Virus record (IMG/VR): IMGVR_UViG_3300048597_000276
Coordinates: 1-53,909 of that record
Origin: a virus
Length of the DNA stretch: 53,909 nucleotides
Strand: one strand, 5' to 3'
In this document: positions 47,220 to 53,773 of the stretch, in pieces
Numbering within the stretch: position 1 is the stretch's first letter
How the letters are laid out: each line of letters opens with the position of its first letter
Translations under genes and position numbers: made by a program
The notes under the pieces: generated by a model
Database searches by the model: none
Told to the model about the DNA's origin: nothing
What the model saw: the letters and a program-made list of their open reading frames with translations, nothing else

Positions 47220-47665
47220 CCCGGGGCTTTGCCGCGGTGGCACTCTGGCGGCCGAAGTGCGACGGCAACGTGGGCGGGGCGATTCGCGCCGCCTCGTGCT
47301 TCAACGCGCGGCTGGTGGTCGTGGGCTCGCCGCGGCCGACGATGCGGGGCCGGATCGAGCGGACCGATCCGCGCTCCTCGCACCGGCACATGCCTGTGCT
47401 GTTCGAGCAGGACGTGCTCAAGCCCGTGCCGCACGAGGCGAAGGTGATCGCGGTCGAGATCCTCGCCGGCGCCCGCCCGCTGCCGGAGTTCGAGCATCCC
47501 GAGGTCGGGTACTACCTGTTCGGACCCGAGGACGGGTCGCTGCCGGCCGAGCTGTGCAGCGTCGCCGACATGCGGGTGGCGATCCCGACCGTCGGGTGCC
47601 TGAACCTCGCGATGGCGGTCAACGTCGTCCTCTACGACCGGGTCGCGAAGCGGGGGCTGCTGTGA
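47216..47665 (+). CDS. SPOUT RNA methyltransferase, TrmH/SpoU-like
   Basis: 149 residues from GTG 47216. Motif 1: GNVGGAIRAASCFNA with Asn18 and Arg24. Motif 2: YLFGPEDGSLP at 100-110. Motif 3: IPTVGCLNLAMAVNVVLYD at 123-141. These three form the knotted SAM site of TrmH/SpoU 2'-O-ribose methyltransferases. It has no extra RNA-binding domain and is at the short end for the family, like TrmL. It could modify host or phage tRNA during infection. Coupled by GTGA overlaps to genes on both sides. Confidence 0.8.
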   Translation: MTRGFAAVALWRPKCDGNVGGAIRAASCFNARLVVVGSPRPTMRGRIERTDPRSSHRHMPVLFEQDVLKPVPHEAKVIAVEILAGARPLPEFEHPEVGYYLFGPEDGSLPAELCSVADMRVAIPTVGCLNLAMAVNVVLYDRVAKRGLL

Positions 47666-48192
47666 CCCGCACGGCGGCCTGGAAGGCGCGGCGCGCGCTC
47701 GAGCGGCCGTTCCAGTGCTCGCGCTGCGACGGGCGCTACAAGAGCCAGCTCGACCTCGACCAGCATGTGCAGGCCGTGCACGAGCGCAAGCGGGCGATCC
47801 GTCCACCGCTCTGCCCGTACTGTGGCGAGACGTCGGTGCTGCTGCGGTCCAGCGGTGAGCTCTACCGCGGTCGCGACTACGGGCCGGCATGGCTCTGCCG
47901 CCCGTGTCAGGCGTGGGTCGGGTGCCACCCTGGCGGCATCGTGCCGCTGGGCCGGCTGGCCGATGCCGAGCTGCGCAAGGCGAAGATGGCGGCCCATGGG
48001 GCGTTCGATCCGCTGTGGAAGCGGGTGAAGGAGCGCGGCGGCGACGAGGCGCGGGGCGCCAGGGTGCGGGCCTATGCTTGGCTGGCCGAGCAGATGGGGC
48101 TGACACGCGAGGCGTGCCACATCGGCATGTTCGACGTCGACCAGTGCCGGATGGTCGTGGAGATCTGCACCAAGCCTTACGGTCGCAAGTAG
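47662..48192 (+). CDS. C2H2 zinc finger fused to DUF3268-like domain
   Basis: 176 residues from GTG 47662. A classic C2H2 finger, C19-x2-C22-x12-H35-x4-H40, is followed by a DUF3268-type region: PLCPYCGETSVLL, a GPAWLCRPCQAWVGCHPG block, then PLGRLADAELRKAKMAAHGA and RAYAWLAEQMGLTREACHIG. DUF3268 alone is common in phages. A true C2H2 finger in front is unusual for a phage and suggests DNA or RNA binding. Confidence 0.75.
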   Translation: MTRTAAWKARRALERPFQCSRCDGRYKSQLDLDQHVQAVHERKRAIRPPLCPYCGETSVLLRSSGELYRGRDYGPAWLCRPCQAWVGCHPGGIVPLGRLADAELRKAKMAAHGAFDPLWKRVKERGGDEARGARVRAYAWLAEQMGLTREACHIGMFDVDQCRMVVEICTKPYGRK

Positions 48193-48225
48193 AGCCGTCG
48201 CTTTTACTTGCGGCTGGTCGCTTTC
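48184..48225 (+). terminator. Possible terminator overlapping the stop codon
   Basis: CGCAAGTA (48184-48191) pairs exactly with TACTTGCG (48205-48212), then GCTGGTCGCTTTCT. The stem includes the gene's TAG. The U-tract is weak. Confidence 0.45.
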
Positions 48226-48228
48226 TGC

Positions 48229-48261
48229 TGGACTAACTCCACTAAACTGCTAGTATAGCAG
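48229..48261 (+). promoter_or_regulatory. Early promoter/operator, repeat-family copy 7
   Basis: TGGACT (48229-48234), 16-base spacer, TAGTAT (48251-48256) with extended TGC and a full CTGCTAGTATAGCAG palindrome; GTAAGCAAGAACACC and the TTCCACCGGAG leader precede ATG 48297. Confidence 0.75.
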
Positions 48262-48296
48262 AGGTAAGCAAGAACACCTTCCACCGGAGAACCAAG

Positions 48297-48545
48297 ATGA
48301 AGAACGTCATGTCCCCGGCCGCCGCCAGATGGTGGTCCAGCGAGGTCGCGCGCGAGGAACGCGCCAACGACAACTGGTCCTCGCCGGCCGAGCGGCAGGA
48401 GGCTGCCCGGCAGATGGAGGCGGTCGTCGCCTCCTGGATGTCGCCCGAGCGCCGCAAGGGGTTCGAGTGCATGGCGATGCCCGCGATGGTCGAGGCCCAG
48501 CGGATGCGCCGGATGCCGGCGTGGATGCGGCCGAAGGCGGTCTGA
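48297..48545 (+). CDS. Small hypothetical protein
   Basis: 82 residues, helical, Met/Arg/Trp-rich; WWSSEVAREERANDNWSSPA then EAARQMEAVVASWMSPERRK. First gene of its unit. No family recognised. Confidence 0.55.
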   Translation: MKNVMSPAAARWWSSEVAREERANDNWSSPAERQEAARQMEAVVASWMSPERRKGFECMAMPAMVEAQRMRRMPAWMRPKAV

Positions 48546-48557
48546 GGAGGGACGAAC

Positions 48558-48782
48558 ATGGACGACAAGAAGCTGGCCGAGTTGCTGCAGGGCTTCGTCG
48601 AGGGCGCGATCCAAGGCTCGCGCGACATGGCCGAGGACGCGGCCGTGCAGCTGAACGAGCAGTTCACCGAGTACGCCGAGGTCGTGAGCTTCGAGGCCGG
48701 CGGCTACCTGACCAACGATCCCGGCTTCGTGCTGCGCGTTGGCGACGACGAGTTCCAGGTCACCGTGATCCGTCGCGCCTGA
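48558..48782 (+). CDS. Small hypothetical protein
   Basis: 74 residues: acidic helix (DKKLAELLQGFVEGAIQGSR) then beta LRVGDDEFQVTVIRRA. GGAGGG precedes the ATG. Function unknown. Confidence 0.55.
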   Translation: MDDKKLAELLQGFVEGAIQGSRDMAEDAAVQLNEQFTEYAEVVSFEAGGYLTNDPGFVLRVGDDEFQVTVIRRA

Positions 48783-48792
48783 CCTGGGGACA

Positions 48793-48819
48793 GCGGGGCG
48801 CCAGGACCCGGCGCCCCGC
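48793..48819 (+). promoter_or_regulatory. Perfect 10-bp hairpin before a leader
   Basis: GCGGGGCGCC (48793-48802) pairs with GGCGCCCCGC (48810-48819); loop AGGACCC. It is followed directly by CACCTTCCACCCACTGGAG and the ATG at 48846. Confidence 0.6.
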
Positions 48820-48845
48820 CACCTTCCACCCACTGGAGAGAGCAG

Positions 48846-49244
48846 ATGGCAAAGCTGGTGTTCAACGCCGACCAGGTGGCGGCCGTGGTCCGCGAGGCGC
48901 TCGCGGCGAAGAAGTGGATGTCCTGCTACGGGAAGCCCGGTACAGCCCCGGGCCTGTGGCTGGTCCACGACCAGGGCGTCTACCTGATGTCGAACGCGCT
49001 CGACCGCGACCCGAAGACGGCGCCGCTCGCCTATGCCGCGGGCTGCGATCCGAAGGACGAGGACTGGTGGGAGACCTCGCGCGCGCTGGTCGGCGGCGAC
49101 GACTTCGCCGAGCCGATCGAGATCGACGCCCAGCTGCGCACCGCCGTCGAGCGCGGCCTACGCGGCGCCTTCTCGATCACACTGACCGAGGAGCAGCTCA
49201 CGGTCGACCTCGAGGCCGTCCTGCCGGCGAAGGCCGCGCACTGA
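48846..49244 (+). CDS. DUF3085-like protein
   Basis: 132 residues. APGLWLVHDQGVYLMSNALD is the hallmark GlWLVgDqGVYLmSN of DUF3085. The later CDPKDEDWWETSRALVGGDD fits as well, with a C-terminal alpha/beta stretch. Family role unknown. It overlaps the next gene by 1 base. Confidence 0.75.
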   Translation: MAKLVFNADQVAAVVREALAAKKWMSCYGKPGTAPGLWLVHDQGVYLMSNALDRDPKTAPLAYAAGCDPKDEDWWETSRALVGGDDFAEPIEIDAQLRTAVERGLRGAFSITLTEEQLTVDLEAVLPAKAAH

Positions 49245-49513
49245 TGGTCCAGCTCAGCAACCGGCAACGGGCGGCCGCGCGCGCTGCGCTCGGGCTGCCG
49301 AACCCGCAGCGGCGGTCCTATCGCAATCGGTACACGGCGAGCCGCGCAGGTGAAACGCACGAGGTCTGGCGGGGTATGGTCGAGCTCGGGCTGGCAGCCG
49401 AGTCCGCGCCGATCGGCGACAAGTTCGCCATGTTCGTGCTCACGCCGGCCGGCGCCAGGGCGGCGCTCGATCCGGACGAGACCCTCGACCCGGAGGACTT
49501 CCCCGATGGCTGA
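49244..49513 (+). CDS. Hypothetical protein, winged-helix-like
   Basis: 89 residues. RQRAAARAALGLPNPQRRSY and a GMVELGLAAESAPIG ... FVLTPAGARAAL pattern looks like a small winged helix (the L-T-x-x-G-x-x-A-L motif). Acidic end. Overlaps the next start by 8 bases. Confidence 0.5.
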   Translation: MVQLSNRQRAAARAALGLPNPQRRSYRNRYTASRAGETHEVWRGMVELGLAAESAPIGDKFAMFVLTPAGARAALDPDETLDPEDFPDG

Positions 49514-49709
49514 GTCCTATCCCTGGCAGGTCGACCGGGAGAAGGCCGAGCGGTTCATCCGGCAGATCGACGTCCTGATGGCCGAGACCGAGCGGACCCT
49601 CGCCAAGCGCCTGCTGCAACGGCAGCGCACGTCGCTCCTGGCTAAGCAGCAGAAACGGCGCGAGCTGATCGCCCGGATCCGCAGCGTCTGGCCCGAGCTG
49701 GAGGCGTAG
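49506..49709 (+). CDS. Small helical hypothetical protein
   Basis: 67 residues, basic and helical (AERFIRQIDVLMAETERTLA, KRLLQRQRTSLLAKQQKRRE). No family recognised. Confidence 0.5.
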   Translation: MAESYPWQVDREKAERFIRQIDVLMAETERTLAKRLLQRQRTSLLAKQQKRRELIARIRSVWPELEA

Positions 49710-49712
49710 CCC

Positions 49713-50057
49713 ATGCCTGCCGCCGCCCGCTTCATGCTTGAGGTGTCCTGGGGCAACCCGACCACGTCGGCCCCGCAGGGCTTCGAGCGCGTGGAGTGGG
49801 CGGTGTGCGGCTGGGACCGCGCGGCCGACGAGGCGTGGCTCTGGTCGCAGAAGCCGGACTGGTTCGAGCCCGGCTGCGGCTACGCGATGCGCTGGAGTGC
49901 CATCCTGCCGCCGCCGCGCCGGCTGCCGCCCGAGACGAAGGCCCGGATCCGTCGCCGCTCGCTGCGCCGCCGGCTCGAGGCCAAGGTTCCGTTGTTCGCC
50001 GACCAGCTCGAGGAGGCGGAGCTGGCCCGGCGCCCTGGGTACTTCCAGGGCGAGTAG
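49713..50057 (+). CDS. Hypothetical Trp-rich protein
   Basis: 114 residues, Trp-rich first half (VEWAVCGWDRAADEAWLWSQ) and basic second half KARIRRRSLRRRLEAKVPLF. Such a basic tail may bind nucleic acid. Function unknown. Confidence 0.5.
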   Translation: MPAAARFMLEVSWGNPTTSAPQGFERVEWAVCGWDRAADEAWLWSQKPDWFEPGCGYAMRWSAILPPPRRLPPETKARIRRRSLRRRLEAKVPLFADQLEEAELARRPGYFQGE

Positions 50058-50093
50058 CCTCTACCCCTCTATCCTTCCATAAGGGAAAAACCG

Positions 50094-50777
50094 ATGCCCA
50101 AGGGCTCCCCCAGGGCCTCACAGGAGGCCTTTGATCTCACCCCTCCTCCCAACCCCCACAGCTCCGACGATCCGATGCGGCTGCCGCGTCTGCTCGGCGC
50201 GCTGGCCCACATGGGCATGCCTCGGTCCATGCTCGCGGTCCTTGCCGAGCTCGGCCAGGTCGAGGCCGGCGACGGCGCCGACGAGACGCACTGGCTGCAC
50301 GGGCCGCTGGTCGTGCACAGCGCCGGCGGCTGGCACCAGGATCTGCCGCAGTGGGCCAGGCAGCAGGCGATCGCCGAGCGGTGGCTGATCGTGAACGGCG
50401 AGCTGCCCGGGCATCTGGTCGGGCCGGCCGAGCTGCTCTGCGTCATGTACGCCGCCAGCCTGGAGGCGCCGAGGGGCGAGCGGTTCACCGACCTCTACTG
50501 CTGGGCCACCGCGAAGGCGGTCGAGCGGTGGAAGGGCGTCTCGGCCGAGGCGACGCTCAAGGCCGCGGGTGCGCGGGTCAGCGACGCGGACGTGCTCGAG
50601 CCCAAGGGCCGGCTGCACCACGACTACCGGATGCTCGCCGGCGAGATCCGCCGCAAGGTGGCGAACGCCCGGCGCGAGGAGCTGAAGGCCGCGAAGCGTG
50701 AGGCTGTGCCCGAGCCGAAGGCGAAGCCGACGGCGCCGGCGCGGGTCGAGCGCGAGCAGTTCGCGATGTTCGCGTGA
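50094..50777 (+). CDS. Hypothetical protein
   Basis: 227 residues. After a Pro-rich start the chain is helical with LPQWARQQAIAERWLIVNGE, EAPRGERFTDLYCWATAKAV and a Lys/Glu-rich helix at 190-215; it ends REQFAMFA. That ending resembles the clamp-binding QxxLF-type peptides of replication proteins (QFAMF), but one short match proves nothing. CCTTCCATAAGGG lies before the ATG. Overlaps the next gene by 4 bases. Confidence 0.55.
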   Translation: MPKGSPRASQEAFDLTPPPNPHSSDDPMRLPRLLGALAHMGMPRSMLAVLAELGQVEAGDGADETHWLHGPLVVHSAGGWHQDLPQWARQQAIAERWLIVNGELPGHLVGPAELLCVMYAASLEAPRGERFTDLYCWATAKAVERWKGVSAEATLKAAGARVSDADVLEPKGRLHHDYRMLAGEIRRKVANARREELKAAKREAVPEPKAKPTAPARVEREQFAMFA

Positions 50778-51139
50778 GCTGGCCGTTCCAGGCCGTGGCC
50801 CGTCGCAAGGTCAACGGCGGGCCCAAGGCCACGGCCTCGGACGAGATCACCTGGGCCGGGCTGTGGCGCGAGCGGCGGTGGCTGCTGGTGTCACGGCCGC
50901 GGCTGAACAACCCGCTGGAGAGCTTCGTCACCAGCTCGGGCCACCGGCTGCGCGACAGCTGGGTCGGCTCGAGCGGGCACTGGATCGACCTCGTGGTGAA
51001 GGAGCCCAGAAATCCGAGCGACGACGAGCTCGAGGAGCTGCAGGTCCTGGCCCAGCAGGTCGACTCTCGGCCGGTGCGCGTGCGGCGGTACCAGCGCCGG
51101 GCCGAGCCCTTGACGCCCGATGCTGGACTGTTAGTCTAG
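50774..51139 (+). CDS. Hypothetical protein
   Basis: 121 residues from GTG 50774 (GTGA). WPFQAVARRKVNGGPKATAS, a Trp-rich middle and DDELEELQVLAQQVDSRPVR. Its last codons overlap the promoter at 51110-51137. Function unknown. Confidence 0.5.
   Translation: MSWPFQAVARRKVNGGPKATASDEITWAGLWRERRWLLVSRPRLNNPLESFVTSSGHRLRDSWVGSSGHWIDLVVKEPRNPSDDELEELQVLAQQVDSRPVRVRRYQRRAEPLTPDAGLLV
51110..51137 (+). promoter_or_regulatory. Promoter of the candidate small RNA
   Basis: TTGACG (51110-51115) and TAGTCT (51132-51137) with the family's 16-base spacer and an extended TGT. It is the best -35 in the set. Confidence 0.65.
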
Positions 51140-51143
51140 CTCC

Positions 51144-51264
51144 GCTAATGCGTTGCCCGATGGTGCTGCCGGTTCCGTCCCTTCGCGGGGGAAGATCACC
51201 CGGCAGAACCCGCTCGGAAGCGCGGAAAGAGCCCCGGTGCGCCGTTCACCGGGGCTTTTTCTTT
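51144..51264 (+). ncRNA. Candidate structured small RNA, about 120 bases
   Basis: It has its own promoter upstream and a strong terminator at its end, and no credible coding frame. Predicted folds: a long hairpin with outer stem CTGCCGG/CCGGCAG (51166-51172 with 51200-51206), continued inside by TTCC/GGAA and CCC/GGG around a TTCGC loop; a short CGCT-CGGA-AGCG hairpin at 51211-51222; then the terminator. The 5' end near CGCTAATGCG is unpaired and could be a seed. No known RNA family is recognised. Likely a phage regulatory RNA. Confidence 0.6.
51230..51264 (+). terminator. Strong intrinsic terminator of the small RNA
   Basis: AGCCCCGGTG (51230-51239) pairs perfectly with CACCGGGGCT (51247-51256), loop CGCCGTT, then TTTTTCTTT. 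Confidence 0.9.
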
Positions 51265-51313
51265 GCCCGAACAGTAGAGCGCAGCTCAATACTCGACTGA
51301 GCATATCTTCCTC

Positions 51314-51344
51314 TTTACTAACTCTGCTATACTGCTAGGCTAGG
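51314..51344 (+). promoter_or_regulatory. Early promoter/operator, repeat-family copy 8
   Basis: TTTACT (51314-51319), 16-base spacer, TAGGCT (51336-51341) in CTATACTGCTAGGCTAGG; then TTTACTAATCAATGAA and CCTTCCGCAGGAG before ATG 51380. Confidence 0.7.
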
Positions 51345-51379
51345 TTTACTAATCAATGAACCTTCCGCAGGAGCGAACC

Positions 51380-51586
51380 ATGGAATACACGATCGAGGCC
51401 TTGCGCGAGCCAGAGAGCGGCGCCCCCTACTGGTACATCCTCGGCAGCGAGCGGACCAGCGGCCGGGCGCAGGAACGCATGAACGACTACCGGCACACCT
51501 TCCCCAAGCTGCCGCTGCGCGTGGTCGAGGCGGGCACGCGCAAGCTGGTCGTGCTCAGCGACCCGCGCCCTGTCGACGCCTGCTGA
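51380..51586 (+). CDS. Small hypothetical protein
   Basis: 68 residues from ATG 51380; the in-frame ATG at 51356 lies inside the leader and is not the start. EYTIEALREPESGAPYWYIL, a helical middle and VVEAGTRKLVVLSDPRP. Sole gene of its unit. No family recognised. Confidence 0.65.
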   Translation: MEYTIEALREPESGAPYWYILGSERTSGRAQERMNDYRHTFPKLPLRVVEAGTRKLVVLSDPRPVDAC

Positions 51587-51622
51587 TCCCGCCGCCGGCG
51601 CGGTCCGCTTGGCTTGCCCAGG

Positions 51623-51650
51623 TGGACCAGCCCCGCTAAACCCTCAGTCT
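51623..51650 (+). promoter_or_regulatory. Promoter TGGACC-16-CAGTCT
   Basis: TGGACC (51623-51628) and CAGTCT (51645-51650) with a 16-base spacer, followed by AGCCGAAAGG and the ATG of a microprotein gene at 51669. The AGTCTAGC core is shared with the small-RNA promoter. Confidence 0.5.
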
Positions 51651-51668
51651 AGCCGAAAGGTTCTCGCC

Positions 51669-51770
51669 ATGTGGACCGGATCCGACCTCATCGACGCCGC
51701 CGTCATCGTGCTCGGCGTGCTGCTCCTGACCGTCCTGTTCGGCGACCCGACCACCTGGGGGATGCGATGA
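51669..51770 (+). CDS. 33-residue membrane microprotein
   Basis: MWTGSDLIDAAVIVLGVLLL followed by TVLFGDPTTWGMR: one transmembrane helix and short polar ends. GAAAGG lies ahead of the ATG and the stop overlaps the next ATG (ATGCGATGA region), so the reading frame is well fixed. Function unknown. Confidence 0.6.
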   Translation: MWTGSDLIDAAVIVLGVLLLTVLFGDPTTWGMR

Positions 51771-52210
51771 CGGTCCTCCCGCCCGACGCCGACAAGCTCG
51801 CCCATCTGGTGCGCGTGGGCCAGAAGCTCCTGGCCGCCGACGTCGAGATCAGCGCCGCGCGAGCCCGGGCGCATGCCATCGCCATGGGCCGCAAGCGCGG
51901 GGTCGACCTCGGCTTCATGCCGCGCCCCGACCCGACAGCGATGGTCGAGGCCGCGACCGGCGAGGCCGACCGCGCGCTCGATGGCAACTACGGCATCAGC
52001 CACGACACCGCCGCCCTGGCGCGCGCCCTGGCCATGGCCTGCAAGCTGCACGCCGAGACGCCGTTCGTCCCCGGCAACGGACCCATCCGCGACGCCGAGT
52101 GGCACTTCCGCGAGGCCGCCCGGCTGATCCAGCTCGGGTTGAACCAGCGCCAGAACGCCGACGCGGCGCGGCGGATCGTGGACCGCGTCGCGCAACCCGT
52201 CGAACCCTAA
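51767..52210 (+). CDS. Hypothetical protein
   Basis: 147 residues, helical: PDADKLAHLVRVGQKLLAAD, a basic AHAIAMGRKRGVDLGFMPRP segment, then Ala-rich helices and DAEWHFREAARLIQLGLNQR. Coupled to the microprotein by ATGA. No family recognised. Confidence 0.55.
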   Translation: MTVLPPDADKLAHLVRVGQKLLAADVEISAARARAHAIAMGRKRGVDLGFMPRPDPTAMVEAATGEADRALDGNYGISHDTAALARALAMACKLHAETPFVPGNGPIRDAEWHFREAARLIQLGLNQRQNADAARRIVDRVAQPVEP

Positions 52211-52226
52211 GCCTGGGAGATCGCAA

Positions 52227-52388
52227 TTGGGCAGCAAGGTGTTTGCACAGATCGGCGTGGGGGCGAGCGGCCTGCTCGTCCTCGCCCTGGTCGGGAAGCT
52301 GTGGGTGGGGCTCCTGCTTCTCGCCGCATACGGCCTCTACCGAGGCCGTCGCCCCATCCTCGCAGTGGTCAAGGAGTACCTGAAGTAA
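52227..52388 (+). CDS. 53-residue membrane microprotein (TTG start)
   Basis: From TTG 52227 with GGGAGA upstream to TAA whose last A starts the TerB-like gene (TAATG). FAQIGVGASGLLVLALVGKL and WVGLLLLAAYGLYRG are two membrane segments, followed by a basic tail. The tight coupling to the TerB-like gene fixes the frame and suggests they work together. Confidence 0.6.
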   Translation: MGSKVFAQIGVGASGLLVLALVGKLWVGLLLLAAYGLYRGRRPILAVVKEYLK

Positions 52389-52828
52389 TGTTCGGAGCAC
52401 TGAAGAAGCGTTTCACCGACGCGCTCGACGCCAACCTTGGGCGGTTCGCCGCCGACAAGGATTTGTTGGAAGGCGCCATGGCCGCGTGCGCCATGATCGC
52501 CGCCGGCGACGGCCAGATCGAGGCGCAGGAGCGGCAGAAGACGGCCGAGTTCGTGCGTCGTCATCCCAGCATGAAGCACTTCGATGGCAGCGAGGCCGGC
52601 AGGCTGTTCCTGCAGTTCTGCGGCGAGTTCGACTTCGATGCCGGCATGGGCCAGACCGCCTGCCTGAAGCAGATCAGCGAGGTCCGTGGCGACGAGAAGC
52701 GGACGCTCGTGATGCAGCTGGCGCTCGCGATCGCCAAGTCCGACGGCGAGTTCGAGCCCGGCGAGAAGGTCGCGGCCACGAAGATCTGCGACACGCTCGG
52801 CCTGAGCCGCAGCGACTTCGGCCTCTAG
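52388..52828 (+). CDS. TerB-like protein
   Basis: 146 residues. EGAMAACAMIAAGDGQIEAQ and LALAIAKSDGEFEPGEKVAA are the two symmetric TerB half-motifs (A..aDG.i...E), each with Asp and Glu that bind metal in the family. Helical throughout. TerB domains occur in tellurite/stress-response systems and in many phages, often near membranes. Tellurite resistance itself is not implied. Membrane microprotein genes flank it on both sides. Confidence 0.75.
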   Translation: MFGALKKRFTDALDANLGRFAADKDLLEGAMAACAMIAAGDGQIEAQERQKTAEFVRRHPSMKHFDGSEAGRLFLQFCGEFDFDAGMGQTACLKQISEVRGDEKRTLVMQLALAIAKSDGEFEPGEKVAATKICDTLGLSRSDFGL

Positions 52829-52831
52829 CCG

Positions 52832-52960
52832 GTGCGCGGGCGATTGCAGGAGCGGTCGCCCGCCGACCGCTCGGGCGACGGCCGCTGGCTCGGTCCAGCG
52901 TTGCTGCTCAGCGCGTGTCTGCACGCTCTACTGATCGGCGCCGTCGTCACCTTCCTCTGA
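52832..52960 (+). CDS. 42-residue membrane microprotein
   Basis: From GTG 52832 to TGA 52958-52960. Basic, polar N-terminus VRGRLQERSPADRSGDGRWL, then one membrane helix GPALLLSACLHALLIGAVVT. It starts 3 bases after the TerB-like stop. No SD is obvious, so coupling is assumed. Confidence 0.5.
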   Translation: MRGRLQERSPADRSGDGRWLGPALLLSACLHALLIGAVVTFL

Positions 52961-52976
52961 TCCACAAGGAGAGATC

Positions 52977-53747
52977 ATGGCCACCGTGCCGATGCCGGAC
53001 AGCGATGTCCTCTACGTCCTCCAGTCCATCCCGAAGGACGTGCGCGAGCTCGTGCGCCGCCACCGTCTGGTGATCGCCGGCGGGTTCATCCGCGCCCTGA
53101 TCGCCCGCGAGAAAGCCCGCGACCTCGACCTGTTCGGGTCCAACGCCGCCACGCTGCGCAGCGCCGCCCAGGCGCTCGCGGCCAGCCGCGGCAGCCGCCT
53201 GCACGAGACGAAGAACGCGATCACGCTGATCGCCTCGGGCCGGCTGTACCTGCAGTTCATCACGCGCTGGACCTACGCGGACGCCGCCGCCATCGGCGTG
53301 GACACCGGGCGTGTGGATGTCGAGCGGCTGCTCGAGAGCTTCGATTTCACGGTCGCCCAGGCCGGGATCTGCTGGGACGCCGAGCGGAAGCAGTGGGTCG
53401 GCCGGGTCAGCGACCGGTTCTACCAGGACCTCGCGGCGAGGCGGCTGGTCTACACGCGGCCGGTCCGCGACGAGGAGGCCGGCGGCTCGCTGATGCGCGT
53501 CCGCAAGTTCCTCGGCCGAGGCTACTCGATCCAGATCCAGTCCTTCGCCCGCGTGATCGCGCGGCTGGTGATGGGCCTCGATTTCACGCGCGAGCCCACC
53601 GAGGAGTGGCTCGGCAAGCTTCTCACCGGCCTGCTGCGCGAGGTCGACCCGCTCGTCGTCGTCGATGGCGTCGAGGTCCCCGAGGAGGTGACCCCGGAGC
53701 TGCTCGCCGCCGAAGGGATGCCCGGCACCCCCGAGGACATCCTCTAG
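52977..53747 (+). CDS. Nucleotidyltransferase-like protein
   Basis: 256 residues. VIAGGFIRALIAREKARDLD followed by LFG matches the pol beta/CCA-adding type start GG-x-x-R ... D-x-D, with Gly35, Gly36, Asp49 and Asp51. LESFDFTVAQAGICWD could supply the third acidic residue. The second half is helical and lacks a known partner domain. CACAAGGAG precedes the ATG. It might transfer nucleotides to RNA or a protein; no substrate can be named. Confidence 0.65.
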   Translation: MATVPMPDSDVLYVLQSIPKDVRELVRRHRLVIAGGFIRALIAREKARDLDLFGSNAATLRSAAQALAASRGSRLHETKNAITLIASGRLYLQFITRWTYADAAAIGVDTGRVDVERLLESFDFTVAQAGICWDAERKQWVGRVSDRFYQDLAARRLVYTRPVRDEEAGGSLMRVRKFLGRGYSIQIQSFARVIARLVMGLDFTREPTEEWLGKLLTGLLREVDPLVVVDGVEVPEEVTPELLAAEGMPGTPEDIL

Positions 53748-53773
53748 CCCCCCCCGACCACAAGGAGAGAACG

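Noticed and set aside
51153-51338. A 61-codon frame over the small-RNA region
   Set aside because: It runs through a perfect intrinsic terminator and into the next promoter and has no ribosome site.
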